Of a DNA stretch of 24,959 nucleotides, positions 16,670 to 24,951 are shown piece by piece. The translations under genes and the position numbers were made by a program. The notes under the pieces are model-generated. The model worked only from the letters and a program-made list of their open reading frames with translations. It was not told the origin of the DNA and did no database searches. The DNA comes from Candidatus Woesearchaeota archaeon. Lineage in GTDB: Archaea; Nanobdellota; Nanobdellia; Woesearchaeales; UBA11576. The DNA is taken from assembly GCA_027083015.1 (NCBI GenBank), contig JALWQS010000048.1, positions 1 to 24,959 of the forward strand. Reading direction: 5' to 3'. Positions within the stretch are counted from its first letter, which is position 1, and the number at the start of each line of letters is the position of its first letter.

Positions 16670-18141
16670 CAGATCTTCTCTTTAGCATAAACCTCATAGA
16701 CCAAAAGAACATAACCACCCACGTAGAACAGGATTATCAAGACAAAGAACAGGAACAGATGAATGCCGATGATAAACTGAGAATTCTGCAGCAACACTAC
16801 GATAGCATTGACATAATAATGCCAAAGATCAATGAAGAAATACATCAGGTAGAAAGCAAAATAAACAATAGCCAGGATAAAGCCTGCCTTAGCAGTCCTG
16901 CCAGGAAAGCGACGATAAAGAAGAAAAAAGATAAGACCAACCAGAAAACCGATAAAGACAGCAAAAAAGACATTCTCAAGGAAAGGAACCTGATGAGTGA
17001 TAATATCAGTACCGATCAGGAGCTTAGAAGAGAGGCGTCTCATAGTAAAGACCGGAGCGACAAAAAAGACCGAAACCACACCAAAAAACATCCAGGTAAG
17101 ATGACCAGGACGGACAGGCTTATCCTTATACAAGAAATACCAAAGATAAGCAGGAGCCACAAAAAGAAAAAGGGCAGCAACAACATTCAAGACATAGACC
17201 AAAAGAACGAAAAACTGCTGAAGAGAAGAGGAAGAAGCAAGAAAATCCTTAGCCAAAGGAACAAGCAAAGGCTCATGGCCAGGGCCTAATTGCGCAAAAT
17301 ACCAAGGAACAGCCAAACCGGTCGTGTAAGGGATAAGAAAATGGCCTATCTCTACCAATAGATGAAGCACAAGAACACCGATTATCGCAATAGCAATACG
17401 ATCCTTGCTCTGAAACAACAAGATAACCTTCTCATAAAACTCTTCAGCAGAATCACTGACACGACGAAGAAAAGACTCAGCACCCATACGCCGCTTATGC
17501 TTGATGATAATATAAAGGACCATGATAAGAACCAGGACAAGCACAGGAGCATCAACAGTAGTGGCAAGCCATTCAATAGCAAAAGAAAAGACAAGGATAA
17601 AAAAACCGATAAAAAAAAGGTAGATGGTAAAGAAACGGAAGACCTTCTGTAAAACACTCTTAGCAGGCCTTTCTTCGTGGATAATATGAAGAGAACTTGG
17701 CTTACCAATCTTTCTATCAACAAGAATAAACGCCAGGAACAAAAGGATAAAAACACCAGACTTAAAAAAGACCTTTTCAAGAAAATCAATGTTTGAGATG
17801 ATAAGAGAATAAAAAGGGGACAAGATGCTCTGTTCAACAGAAGCAGACAGGAAAAAACCAAAGATGCTCTTGGCAGACAAAAAAGCATAAGCCAACACAA
17901 GCAAAGCATCAACAACCTTCCATTTATGACCAAAGATTATGCGGCTTAAACTAACCTTATAGAAAAGGTAAGAAAAAGCGATAAAAGCTAAGGTCTTCTC
18001 AATGAACTCCAGAAAAGGGGGAATGATACGAAAAAAATCAAGAATCTCAATAGCGATAAGAAACAAAAGAATCGCTTCTTCAAGACCGACCCTGGCTCTT
18101 TTACCAAGACGATCAAAATCAGATAGGTGTTTATTCTTCAT
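16669..18141 (-). CDS. Polytopic membrane protein of unknown function (490 aa)
   Basis: About 12 hydrophobic segments span the whole length after a short basic N-terminus. Charged loops (for example around residues 215-245, with a basic K-H-K-R-R stretch) separate the two halves. Polar residues inside or next to helices include E-I-G-H in the seventh segment and D-L-W-H-Y-Y in the eleventh; these could mark a substrate or ion path, but I do not recognise a transporter, transferase or protease family. The ATG at 18141 has AGAGG about 11 bases upstream. The gene stands alone, convergent with the 285-aa gene and divergent from the PadR cluster. T-ending codons are prominent, as in the other minus-strand genes. 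Coding status is firm; function is open. Confidence 0.8.
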   Translation of the reverse strand: MKNKHLSDFDRLGKRARVGLEEAILLFLIAIEILDFFRIIPPFLEFIEKTLAFIAFSYLFYKVSLSRIIFGHKWKVVDALLVLAYAFLSAKSIFGFFLSASVEQSILSPFYSLIISNIDFLEKVFFKSGVFILLFLAFILVDRKIGKPSSLHIIHEERPAKSVLQKVFRFFTIYLFFIGFFILVFSFAIEWLATTVDAPVLVLVLIMVLYIIIKHKRRMGAESFLRRVSDSAEEFYEKVILLFQSKDRIAIAIIGVLVLHLLVEIGHFLIPYTTGLAVPWYFAQLGPGHEPLLVPLAKDFLASSSSLQQFFVLLVYVLNVVAALFLFVAPAYLWYFLYKDKPVRPGHLTWMFFGVVSVFFVAPVFTMRRLSSKLLIGTDIITHQVPFLENVFFAVFIGFLVGLIFFLLYRRFPGRTAKAGFILAIVYFAFYLMYFFIDLWHYYVNAIVVLLQNSQFIIGIHLFLFFVLIILFYVGGYVLLVYEVYAKEKI

Positions 18142-18318
18142 AGATTATACAACCTCTTTTATACGACCCTTAAACTTCTTTTCAGATGACAGAGAAGACA
18201 CCGTTTAAATAATTTATCAAATGCAGAAAGCAGACAGATGCTGTAAAGGTTTCAGGGGCTTCTGTAGATGTTGCTTAAATGTGGCTCTAAAGGAAAAGCT
18301 TAAATATGTGTGTCGATT

Positions 18319-18343
18319 CCGATATATCGGTTTAGATATATTT
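18319..18343 (+). promoter_or_regulatory. Palindrome plus TATA-like box upstream of the PadR-type gene
   Basis: CCGATATATCGG (18319-18330) is a perfect 12-bp palindrome. It is followed at once by a TATA-like stretch (AGATATATTT, 18334-18343). The expected transcription start near 18365 gives a leader of about 38 nt that includes AGGAGG at 18383-18388. A palindrome abutting the TATA box of a PadR gene fits an autoregulatory operator. The element is seen; the binding protein is inferred. Confidence 0.55.
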
Positions 18344-18382
18344 TGTGTGTGCTGGTATGTCTGTTTCAGATGTGCTAGTCAA

Positions 18383-18388
18383 AGGAGG
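18383..18388 (+). promoter_or_regulatory. Strong ribosome-binding site with unusually long spacing
   Basis: AGGAGG lies 14 bases before the ATG of the PadR-type gene, longer than usual. No in-frame ATG, GTG or TTG lies between them, so the start at 18403 still stands. The spacing might lower translation. Confidence 0.5.
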
Positions 18389-18402
18389 AGAGAAAAAGCA
18401 AG

Positions 18403-18906
18403 ATGTTCAAAGGATACCTGAAGTACTTTGTGATGAAATACCTGAAAGAACAAGACATGTCAGGCTATGGACTGATGAAAAAGTTAGGTCAGGCAACAGG
18501 AAAAAAACCAAGCCCCGGAAGCATGTACCCATTACTGAAAGAGATGGAAAAGACAGGTCTACTAAAATCCCAAAAGAAAGGAAAAACAAAAAACTATAAA
18601 CTCACAGAAAAGGGAAAGAAGACACTAAAAGAATTCTCACAACAAAAAGACAGACTGGCAGATCAAATAAGAAAAAATACCACAGTACTGCTATCCTTAG
18701 CAGGAAAAGATGAAAAAGACCTATTAAGACATATAAAAACACACACTATAGACGAAGAAAAAATATTAAGAGCGTCAAGCCCTGAACTAATAACACTAAA
18801 AACGAATATCCTAAGGATCGTGCATTCAAAAGATTACGAGAAAAAAGAATCAGAAATGCGCAAGATACTCAAAGAAACAAACCAAAGACTGAGAAAGCTA
18901 AGATAA
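18403..18906 (+). CDS. PadR-family transcriptional regulator (167 aa)
   Basis: Residues about 1-75 form a PadR-type winged helix. The signs are a leading helix with 'MKYLKEQDMSGYGLM', the helix-turn 'P-S-P-G-S-M-Y-P-L-L-K-E-M-E' typical of PadR recognition helices, and a basic wing ('KKGKTKNYKLTEKG'). The C-terminal half is helical and charged and probably mediates dimerisation, as in other PadR proteins. These proteins usually repress their own gene and a neighbouring transporter. The following ABC ATPase gene starts 14 nt after this stop, and a palindrome with TATA-like box lies just upstream, so autoregulation of the whole cluster is likely. The ligand is unknown. The family call is confident; the regulon is inferred from position. 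Confidence 0.88.
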   Translation: MFKGYLKYFVMKYLKEQDMSGYGLMKKLGQATGKKPSPGSMYPLLKEMEKTGLLKSQKKGKTKNYKLTEKGKKTLKEFSQQKDRLADQIRKNTTVLLSLAGKDEKDLLRHIKTHTIDEEKILRASSPELITLKTNILRIVHSKDYEKKESEMRKILKETNQRLRKLR

Positions 18907-18920
18907 ACTGAGAAGTCAAG

Positions 18921-19625
18921 ATGACAAAAAAATCAATCATAAAACTGGAAAAGGTATGGAAAACCTATACGATGGGAGAAGCAGAAGTACACGCATTAAG
19001 AGGGATAGATCTGGACATAAAAGAAGGAGAATTCGTAGCGATAATGGGTCCGAGCGGAAGCGGAAAAAGCACAGCGATGAACATGGTGGGGGCTTTAGAC
19101 ATACCAACAAGAGGAAGGATATTATTAGACGGAAAAGACATCTCACACCTGACAGAATCAGCATTAGCACAAGTAAGAGGAAAAAAGATAGGCTTCATAT
19201 TCCAACAGTTCAACCTATTACCTACACTAACAGCGCAAGAAAACGTCATGCTACCTATGATATTTCAAGGCATAGACGCAGAAGAAAGAAAAGAAAGAGC
19301 AGCAAAACTGCTAAAGATGGTAGAATTAGGAGAACGAATAAACCATAAACCAACAGAACTGTCAGGAGGACAACAACAAAGAGTAGCAATAGCAAGAAGC
19401 CTGGCTAACAATCCAGAAATAATACTGGCAGACGAACCGACAGGAAACCTGGACTCAAAAACAGAAGCAACAGTTATAGACTTCCTAAAAAAACTACATG
19501 AGAAAGAAAAGAAAACAATAGTATTAGTAACGCATGATGAAGAGGTAGCGAAAGTAGCAGACAGGATAGAACACTTAAGAGACGGGCAGATAATAAGAAC
19601 ACAAAAAAATAGCAAAAGATCCTGA
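18921..19625 (+). CDS. ABC transporter ATP-binding protein, LolD/MacB class (234 aa)
   Basis: All hallmark motifs are present: Walker A G-P-S-G-S-G-K-S-T (about residues 43-51), Q-loop F-Q-Q-F-N-L-L-P, signature L-S-G-G-Q-Q-Q-R, Walker B I-I-L-A-D-E-P-T-G with the catalytic Glu, D-loop N-L-D-S, and H-loop V-T-H-D. Length and the Q-Q-F-N-L-L-P / L-S-G-G-Q-Q-Q-R combination are typical of the LolD/MacB/FtsE group (COG1136), which drives mechanotransmission rather than substrate passage through the membrane. The partner permeases are probably the two FtsX/MacB-type proteins encoded at 21136 and 22426. It is translated just after the PadR gene and likely shares its mRNA. The substrate is unknown; export or extraction of an envelope component or antimicrobial is the usual role of the class. 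Confidence 0.93.
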   Translation: MTKKSIIKLEKVWKTYTMGEAEVHALRGIDLDIKEGEFVAIMGPSGSGKSTAMNMVGALDIPTRGRILLDGKDISHLTESALAQVRGKKIGFIFQQFNLLPTLTAQENVMLPMIFQGIDAEERKERAAKLLKMVELGERINHKPTELSGGQQQRVAIARSLANNPEIILADEPTGNLDSKTEATVIDFLKKLHEKEKKTIVLVTHDEEVAKVADRIEHLRDGQIIRTQKNSKRS

Positions 19626-19674
19626 TAAGAGTTGATAGAACCAAGATAAAAGCATAAGATAAAAACAAAACAAT

Positions 19675-19686
19675 AATTATAAAAAA
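19675..19686 (+). promoter_or_regulatory. TATA-like element before the CARDB-like gene
   Basis: AATTATAAAAAA lies about 45-50 bases before the ATG at 19729. A start site near 19706 would give a short leader holding GAGGT (19720-19724), four bases before the ATG. This could be an internal promoter of the cluster, but A-rich sequence is common here, so confidence is low. Confidence 0.35.
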
Positions 19687-19728
19687 GACAGAAGCAGAGG
19701 TATATGATACCCATAAAACGAGGTCAAA

Positions 19729-21051
19729 ATGAAAAAGAAAAACCCAGCAAGAAACACCTTACTGTTCTTATTGATAACAATACTGGCAGTAGCAACAGCA
19801 GGAAGCGCAAAAGCAGACGCAAGCACATACCTTCCAGGACCAAGCCTAAGAATATCAATGATAAGCCAAGACCCCGATCCTGTACAACCCGGAGAATACG
19901 TAGAACTGAGATGGATGGTTACAAACATGGGATCAGAACCATTACAAGATGTAGAGTTCAAACTAGTGCCTGACTATCCGTTCCAACTGTTGGGAAGAGA
20001 TGACGGAATACGAAACCTGGGAACGATACAAGGAAACCAAAAAGGAGAAGAAGGAGTGATACTGTATTATAGAGTAAGGATAGATGAGGATGCTTCAGAG
20101 GGAGTCAATAAGCTGTACCTGAAATACAGGATGAAAGGGACAGACTGGGTAAAACTGGATTATTACAAAGTACGAGTGCAAAGTGTTGACGCCGCAGTAA
20201 TAATAGACTCAGCAGAAACAACACCAGAAAGGATAACGCCAGGAAGAGAAGGACAGTTGACACTAAACATCAAGAACATGGCAGACTCAACCATGAAAGA
20301 TATCAACGTAAAACTTGACCTGACACTATCCTCAGTACCACAACCCGCAACAGGAACAGAAAAAACAATGCTTTATGATGCGTTACCGTTCGCACCCACA
20401 ACAAGTTCAACAGAAAAAAGAATAAGCAGACTAAAAGCCGGGCAGACAGAAGCAATAACCTATGACCTTACCGCATATCCAGATGCAACATCAAGAGTAT
20501 ATAAGATACCAGTAATAATAACCTACAGAGATGAATTGGATAAAGAATATACAAAAAACGATCTTGTAGGACTAATAGTAGGAGCAGAACCTGACATCTA
20601 CGCAACAATAGACCAATCAGACCTCATAGCAGGCAAAAAAACAGGAACAGTATCATTCAAGATAGTGAACAAAGGAGTATCAGACATAAAATTCTTAGAC
20701 GTAAAACTAAAGAAAAGTCCTGATTACGAAATAACTTCATCAGATGAAGAATACATAGGGAACATAGATTCAGACGACTTTGAAAGCGTAGACTTCACAG
20801 TCTACCTAAAAGACAACGACAATGCAAAAAAAGAAGGAACAATAACATTCCCCTTAGAGATAACATTCAAAGACGCCAATAATAAAGACCACACCAAAGA
20901 AGTAAATCTTAACTACAAACTATACACGCCAGAAGCAAAAGGACAGGCAAAAAGCAACAGCGCACTAATACTCATAATAACAGTGATTATAATCATCGCA
21001 GGCTGGCTCATATACAGAAAAGTAGCAAAAAAGAAGAAACAAAAAGAATGA
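19729..21051 (+). CDS. CARDB/COG1361-like surface protein with C-terminal membrane anchor (440 aa)
   Basis: A signal peptide (residues about 1-31, ending KADA) is followed by three beta-rich segments of roughly 110-130 residues (about 38-155, 156-288 and 289-405). Each has the CARDB-like start 'pG...v.l...v.N.G...l.dv...l'. A hydrophobic helix (about 410-430) and a Lys-rich tail close the protein, so it is exposed outside and anchored at the C-terminus. This plan matches archaeal COG1361-type S-layer-related proteins, which are often found beside MacB-like ABC genes. Here it lies between the ATPase and two permeases, so it may act as an external adaptor or substrate-binding part, taking the place that MacA has in bacteria; that is inference. 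GAGGT lies four bases before the ATG. No catalytic motif is seen. Confidence 0.85.
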   Translation: MKKKNPARNTLLFLLITILAVATAGSAKADASTYLPGPSLRISMISQDPDPVQPGEYVELRWMVTNMGSEPLQDVEFKLVPDYPFQLLGRDDGIRNLGTIQGNQKGEEGVILYYRVRIDEDASEGVNKLYLKYRMKGTDWVKLDYYKVRVQSVDAAVIIDSAETTPERITPGREGQLTLNIKNMADSTMKDINVKLDLTLSSVPQPATGTEKTMLYDALPFAPTTSSTEKRISRLKAGQTEAITYDLTAYPDATSRVYKIPVIITYRDELDKEYTKNDLVGLIVGAEPDIYATIDQSDLIAGKKTGTVSFKIVNKGVSDIKFLDVKLKKSPDYEITSSDEEYIGNIDSDDFESVDFTVYLKDNDNAKKEGTITFPLEITFKDANNKDHTKEVNLNYKLYTPEAKGQAKSNSALILIITVIIIIAGWLIYRKVAKKKKQKE

Positions 21052-21135
21052 ACAGAAAAATAATGACAAAAAGATGATCACAAGAACAAAAGAAAAGATG
21101 AACCTGTCAAACTCTGCTCAAAATGAAAAAGTACG

Positions 21136-22359
21136 ATGATAAAAGATTATTTCCAGCTAGCACTAAGAAACCTGTTACGAAGAAGACTAAGAGCATGGCT
21201 GACAGTAATAGGAATATTCATAGGAATAATGGCAGTAGTAGCTCTCGTATCACTATCACAAGGCCTACAAAACGCAGTTCTTTCTGAATTCAACAAGATA
21301 GGCGCAGATAGGATAATAGTCACGCCTGGAGGAGCAAAACTAGGTCCGGTAGGAGGAATGTTAAGCGCCTCAAAATTCACAGAAGATGATTATGATGCAT
21401 TAAAAAAAGTAAAAGGGATAGATACATCAGCAAGCGTCTATACTAAAACCGCTTACATAACATACGGAAAAGAGACCAAACAAGAACAGGTATGGGGCTT
21501 CCCTATAGATAGCGAACATATGGAATTCTACAGAACACAATCAATGTTTGACATAGACAAAGGAAGACTGCTAAGGCCCGGAGACAAAAACAAAGTGATG
21601 ATAGGCTGGGAAACAGCCAACGAAGTCTTCGACAAGAAGATAAAAGTAGGAAACAAGATACGAATAAACGGACAAGAATTTGAAGTCGTAGGAATACACA
21701 CAAAACAAGGAGGGCTCTTAGGAGCGATGGGAGATAAAGTAATTAGGATACCAAAAGAGACAGCAAGAGAGATATTCCATGAACCAGATGAAATAACATC
21801 AATATTCCTAAGAGTAAAAAACCCAGAAGACATAGACCAAGTCGTAGAAAGCGTAAAACACCGACTAAGAAGGTTCAGGCATGTCAAAGAAGGAGAAGAA
21901 GACTTTACAGTACAAACATCAAAACAAGTAATACAAACATTCAACAACATACTAGGGATCGTACAAGCAGTACTTGTAGGACTAGCACTCATATCACTAT
22001 TGGTAGGAGGAATAGGAATAATGAACACGATGTACACAGCAGTAGCAGAAAGGACCAAAGAGATAGGAATAATGAAATCAGTAGGAGCAAAAAACTCAGC
22101 GATAAGATGGATATTCATGATAGAATCAGGATTATTAGGAACAGTAGGAGGAATCATAGGTATGATAATAGGTTTAGGGATAGGAAAGATGGCAGAGATG
22201 GTAGCATTACAATATGGAATAGAATCATTAAAAGCCTATATGGGGCTGCCACTGTTAATAGGAGCAATACTATTTTCATTCGTGGTCGGAGCTTTGGCAG
22301 GGACATTACCAGCCATGAGAGCAGCAAGACTCAAACCCGTAGATGCATTAAGAAAATAA
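21136..22359 (+). CDS. MacB/FtsX-type ABC permease, first of two (407 aa)
   Basis: The topology is that of the MacB-type permease. One N-terminal helix (about 20-42) is followed by a large extracytoplasmic domain (about 45-270), then three C-terminal helices (about 275-297, 328-350 and 370-391). The conserved cytoplasmic loop E-R-T-K-E-I-G-I-M-K-S-V-G-A-K follows helix 2, and the protein ends in L-K-P-V-D-A-L-R-K, both family hallmarks. No ATPase domain is fused; the ATPase is encoded at 18921. The next gene is a clear paralogue, so a heterodimer is likely. The start overlaps the stop (ATGA) of a possible 13-codon upstream frame at 21098-21139. The ribosome-binding site is weak. The substrate is unknown. 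Confidence 0.9.
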   Translation: MIKDYFQLALRNLLRRRLRAWLTVIGIFIGIMAVVALVSLSQGLQNAVLSEFNKIGADRIIVTPGGAKLGPVGGMLSASKFTEDDYDALKKVKGIDTSASVYTKTAYITYGKETKQEQVWGFPIDSEHMEFYRTQSMFDIDKGRLLRPGDKNKVMIGWETANEVFDKKIKVGNKIRINGQEFEVVGIHTKQGGLLGAMGDKVIRIPKETAREIFHEPDEITSIFLRVKNPEDIDQVVESVKHRLRRFRHVKEGEEDFTVQTSKQVIQTFNNILGIVQAVLVGLALISLLVGGIGIMNTMYTAVAERTKEIGIMKSVGAKNSAIRWIFMIESGLLGTVGGIIGMIIGLGIGKMAEMVALQYGIESLKAYMGLPLLIGAILFSFVVGALAGTLPAMRAARLKPVDALRK

Positions 22360-22425
22360 AAGGAAGATAGATATACAGAACAAGCAGGAACAGGGCAAGA
22401 AAGAAAAAAGAGTGAAAAGAAGAAA

Positions 22426-23634
22426 ATGTGGACAGACTATTTCAGGTTGGCATTCAAGACGTTTACCAGCGAGAAAAAAAGAACATTACTGACACTCATA
22501 GGAATATTCATAGGGATAGCAGCAGTAGTATCGCTCATATCATTAGGGCAAGGACTACAAGCAGGGATCAGAGGACAATTTGATGTTTTAGGAACAAACA
22601 AGATATTCGTAACACCCGGATCACGAGGAGCATTCAATCCGGCAAACACGATAAAACTCTCACAGAAAGACGTAGATGCAATGCGAGCAGTATCAGGAGT
22701 AAAAGCCGTAAGCGCCATGATATACAAGATAGCCGGAGTAGAGTATTCAGGAGAAAGAAAATACACATTCGTGATTGGGATAGATGATTCAGAAGAATCA
22801 TTTGAAAAAGTCATGGAAGCATTCGGAGTGACAATAAACCAAGGAAGAGGAGCAAGAGGCACAAGAGAAGCAGTGATACCATACCGATTCGTCATAGGAG
22901 ACTTCTACAAAAAACCAGTAAGAGTAGGAGACAGACTGAAGATAGAAGGGAAAAAATTTCGGGCAACAGGAGCGGTATCACAAGTAGGAAATCCACAAGA
23001 CGACACAAACCTGTACATAACCATGGATTCAGCAAAAGAACTATTCAACGTTGGAGATGACGAGATAGACTATGTGATGATAACAGTAAAAGACGGAGAA
23101 AAACCGGCAACAGTAGCAGAACAGATAAAAAAACGCCTACGAAAAACAAGAAACGTAAAAGAAGGAAATGAAGACTTCACAGTACAGACAACAGAAGACT
23201 TCATGAAAACATTCAATACAATACTGTTAATAGTACAGATAGTACTGATAGGAATAGCAGCTATCTCACTATTGGTAGGAGGAGTCAATATAGCCAATAC
23301 CATGTATACAGCAGTGATGGAAAGGACAAAAGAGATAGGAATCATGAAAGCTATAGGAGCAAAAAACAGTGACATATTTATGATCTTCCTCATAGAATCA
23401 GGAATGTTAGGAGTAGTAGGAGGAATATTAGGATTAGGAGCAGGGGCGGGACTAAGCAAACTAGTAAGCTACGGAGCAAGAAAAACAGGGTGGGCGATGG
23501 TACAATCACTATTCCCCTGGTACCTGACAATAGGAGCCATACTGTTCTCATTTGTGGTGGGAGCCATAGCAGGAACATTGCCTGCAAGACAAGCAAGCAA
23601 ACTCAAACCAGTAGATGCGCTAAGGTACGAATAA
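22426..23634 (+). CDS. MacB/FtsX-type ABC permease, second of two (402 aa)
   Basis: The plan is the same as in the preceding gene: an N-terminal helix (about 20-42), an outside domain of about 230 residues, three C-terminal helices, the loop E-R-T-K-E-I-G-I-M-K-A-I-G-A-K, and the end L-K-P-V-D-A-L-R-Y-E. Long stretches match the first permease, including V-K-E-G-x-E-D-F-T-V-Q-T, S-L-L-V-G-G and I-G-A-I-L-F-S-F-V-V-G-A. The outside domain is more diverged, which suggests the two subunits face different parts of a substrate or adaptor. The gap to the first permease is 66 nt in the same direction, so one operon is likely. It probably completes a transporter with the ATPase at 18921. Function beyond the class is not shown. 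Confidence 0.9.
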   Translation: MWTDYFRLAFKTFTSEKKRTLLTLIGIFIGIAAVVSLISLGQGLQAGIRGQFDVLGTNKIFVTPGSRGAFNPANTIKLSQKDVDAMRAVSGVKAVSAMIYKIAGVEYSGERKYTFVIGIDDSEESFEKVMEAFGVTINQGRGARGTREAVIPYRFVIGDFYKKPVRVGDRLKIEGKKFRATGAVSQVGNPQDDTNLYITMDSAKELFNVGDDEIDYVMITVKDGEKPATVAEQIKKRLRKTRNVKEGNEDFTVQTTEDFMKTFNTILLIVQIVLIGIAAISLLVGGVNIANTMYTAVMERTKEIGIMKAIGAKNSDIFMIFLIESGMLGVVGGILGLGAGAGLSKLVSYGARKTGWAMVQSLFPWYLTIGAILFSFVVGAIAGTLPARQASKLKPVDALRYE

Positions 23635-23680
23635 GAAACATAGACAGAACCAAGAAGCCATGATCAAACAATCAAACACC

Positions 23681-23706
23681 AGAACTTTCTAGTCAACTTT
23701 AGTTCT
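23681..23706. terminator. Weak hairpin between convergent genes
   Basis: AGAACT (23681-23686) and AGTTCT (23701-23706) can pair across a 14-base loop in the 71-nt gap between the second permease and the convergent minus-strand gene. The stem is short, so this is only a candidate bidirectional terminator. Confidence 0.2.
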
Positions 23707-24161
23707 CAAACCTTGATATATTTTACTATAGCAGTTCCGTTATAAACATCAAAATCTTCACCTTTTGGAGTGGGTAGGTTGCTCGGAACAGCACTGAAAA
23801 ACTTGATCTTCCTAACCTCTTTAGGAGCAAGAACATAACTGTTATTGCTAATGGAGATAAAAGGAGAGACATTACCCCTGATATAAATGTCAACACGAAC
23901 AGGAAACTCATAAGGATTGCCAGTAGTCATCTCACGCTCAGACTTCCAACCAGGAGGAACCTTACCAAAATTGAGCTCAGGATCAACAGAAAAACCTATG
24001 GTGCGTTTATCAGTCGGGATCTTCATGCTGATAGGCCATTCTTCAACACTAACAACCTTAAAAACAGCATAGAACCACAGAGTTCCACCTATACCGACAA
24101 AAAGAGCTATCAAAAGCAAAAGAAGAGCTTTAGCGCTACTAATCCGTTCCTTTCTTCTCAT
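23706..24161 (-). CDS. Small N-terminally anchored extracytoplasmic protein (151 aa)
   Basis: A basic start (M-R-R-K) and one hydrophobic helix (about residues 11-34) are followed by a beta-rich outside domain of about 115 residues. The segments 'F-S-V-D-P-E-L-N-F-G-K-V-P-P' and 'F-I-S-I-S-N-N...L-A-P-K-E' resemble Ig-like or pseudo-pilin-associated sheets. No cysteine and no catalytic motif is seen. The ATG at 24161 has GAGG about eight bases upstream and lies within the 3' end of the upstream gene (23-nt overlap), so the two are translationally linked and probably work together at the membrane. I do not recognise a characterised family. Coding status is well supported by composition and overlap; function is unknown. 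Confidence 0.75.
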   Translation of the reverse strand: MRRKERISSAKALLLLLIALFVGIGGTLWFYAVFKVVSVEEWPISMKIPTDKRTIGFSVDPELNFGKVPPGWKSEREMTTGNPYEFPVRVDIYIRGNVSPFISISNNSYVLAPKEVRKIKFFSAVPSNLPTPKGEDFDVYNGTAIVKYIKV

Positions 24162-24951
24162 TTTTCTTCCTCATAAAAAGCAGCAAGTTAAGCAAAGTCA
24201 AGATAGTAACGACCACCACTAAAATGATAACAAGATTAGACTGCGGCTTTTCCTCAGCGGAAGGTTCAGAACTCTCTAATAAAATTTTTGCTTTATTCAA
24301 AGCCTGCTTATCCTCATAATAAACAATGATCTGAATCTCATACTCGCCAGGCTCAACATCAGAAAGATCAAGAAAAGCAGACATAGGCTGTTTAGCCCAT
24401 CTAGGAACATCATAATTAGCAGTCTTAGCAGAACTTAACTGAGACCCGTCCTTGAAAAGAGTAACGATAGCATAAACATCCTTAGCATCAAGGTTCCAGT
24501 TAGACTTAACAAAAAAATCAAACTTACGGATACCGCCCACGACCAAAGACTTAGAAGAATTAAGAACCTCCATATCAAGAGTGCCTATACGAAAAAGAGT
24601 TGAAACCTGATAATTCTCGCCATCAGCGACGATATACGCAGTAGCATTATAGATGCCAGGGGCAAGACCAGAAGTATCAAACTTTTCCTTAAGATCATAA
24701 TCCTGAGCAGTCTTAACAGAAACAGAAGGAAAAACCAACTTACCAACTTCAGAACCATCAGCACTGTAGATCTTGACTAAGGAATCAGCGTTCTGGATAG
24801 TAACATGCCCCCAATTCTCAATCTTAAGATAAATCTCAGAGGCCTCATCCTCATTAACATCCTGAGCGCGAAGAGATAACTTAGGATGGATGCCAGGATA
24901 AAGGACACGAACCGTAGGATTGGCACAGACACCAGTAAAACCACAACGACC
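24139..24951 (-). pseudogene. C-terminally anchored surface protein, 5' end disrupted or misread at window edge
   Basis: The frame is open from 24951 to a TAG stop at 24139 and has strong coding character: NNT-rich codons and two beta-rich domains with 'A-P-G-I-Y-N-A' and 'E-P-G-E-Y-E-I' turns. A membrane helix near the C-terminus (V-I-I-L-V-V-V-V-T-I-L) and a Lys-rich tail follow. In-frame TGA at 24952-24954 precedes it, and no ATG or GTG exists in frame after that; the only TTG (24738) lies inside the first domain. No signal peptide is visible in this frame. The gene is therefore either broken, frameshifted, or affected by a sequence error, with its true start beyond the edge. It overlaps the downstream 151-aa gene by 23 nt, so the intact form was probably its partner. 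TGA recoding is unlikely because many genes here stop at TGA. Confidence 0.6.
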
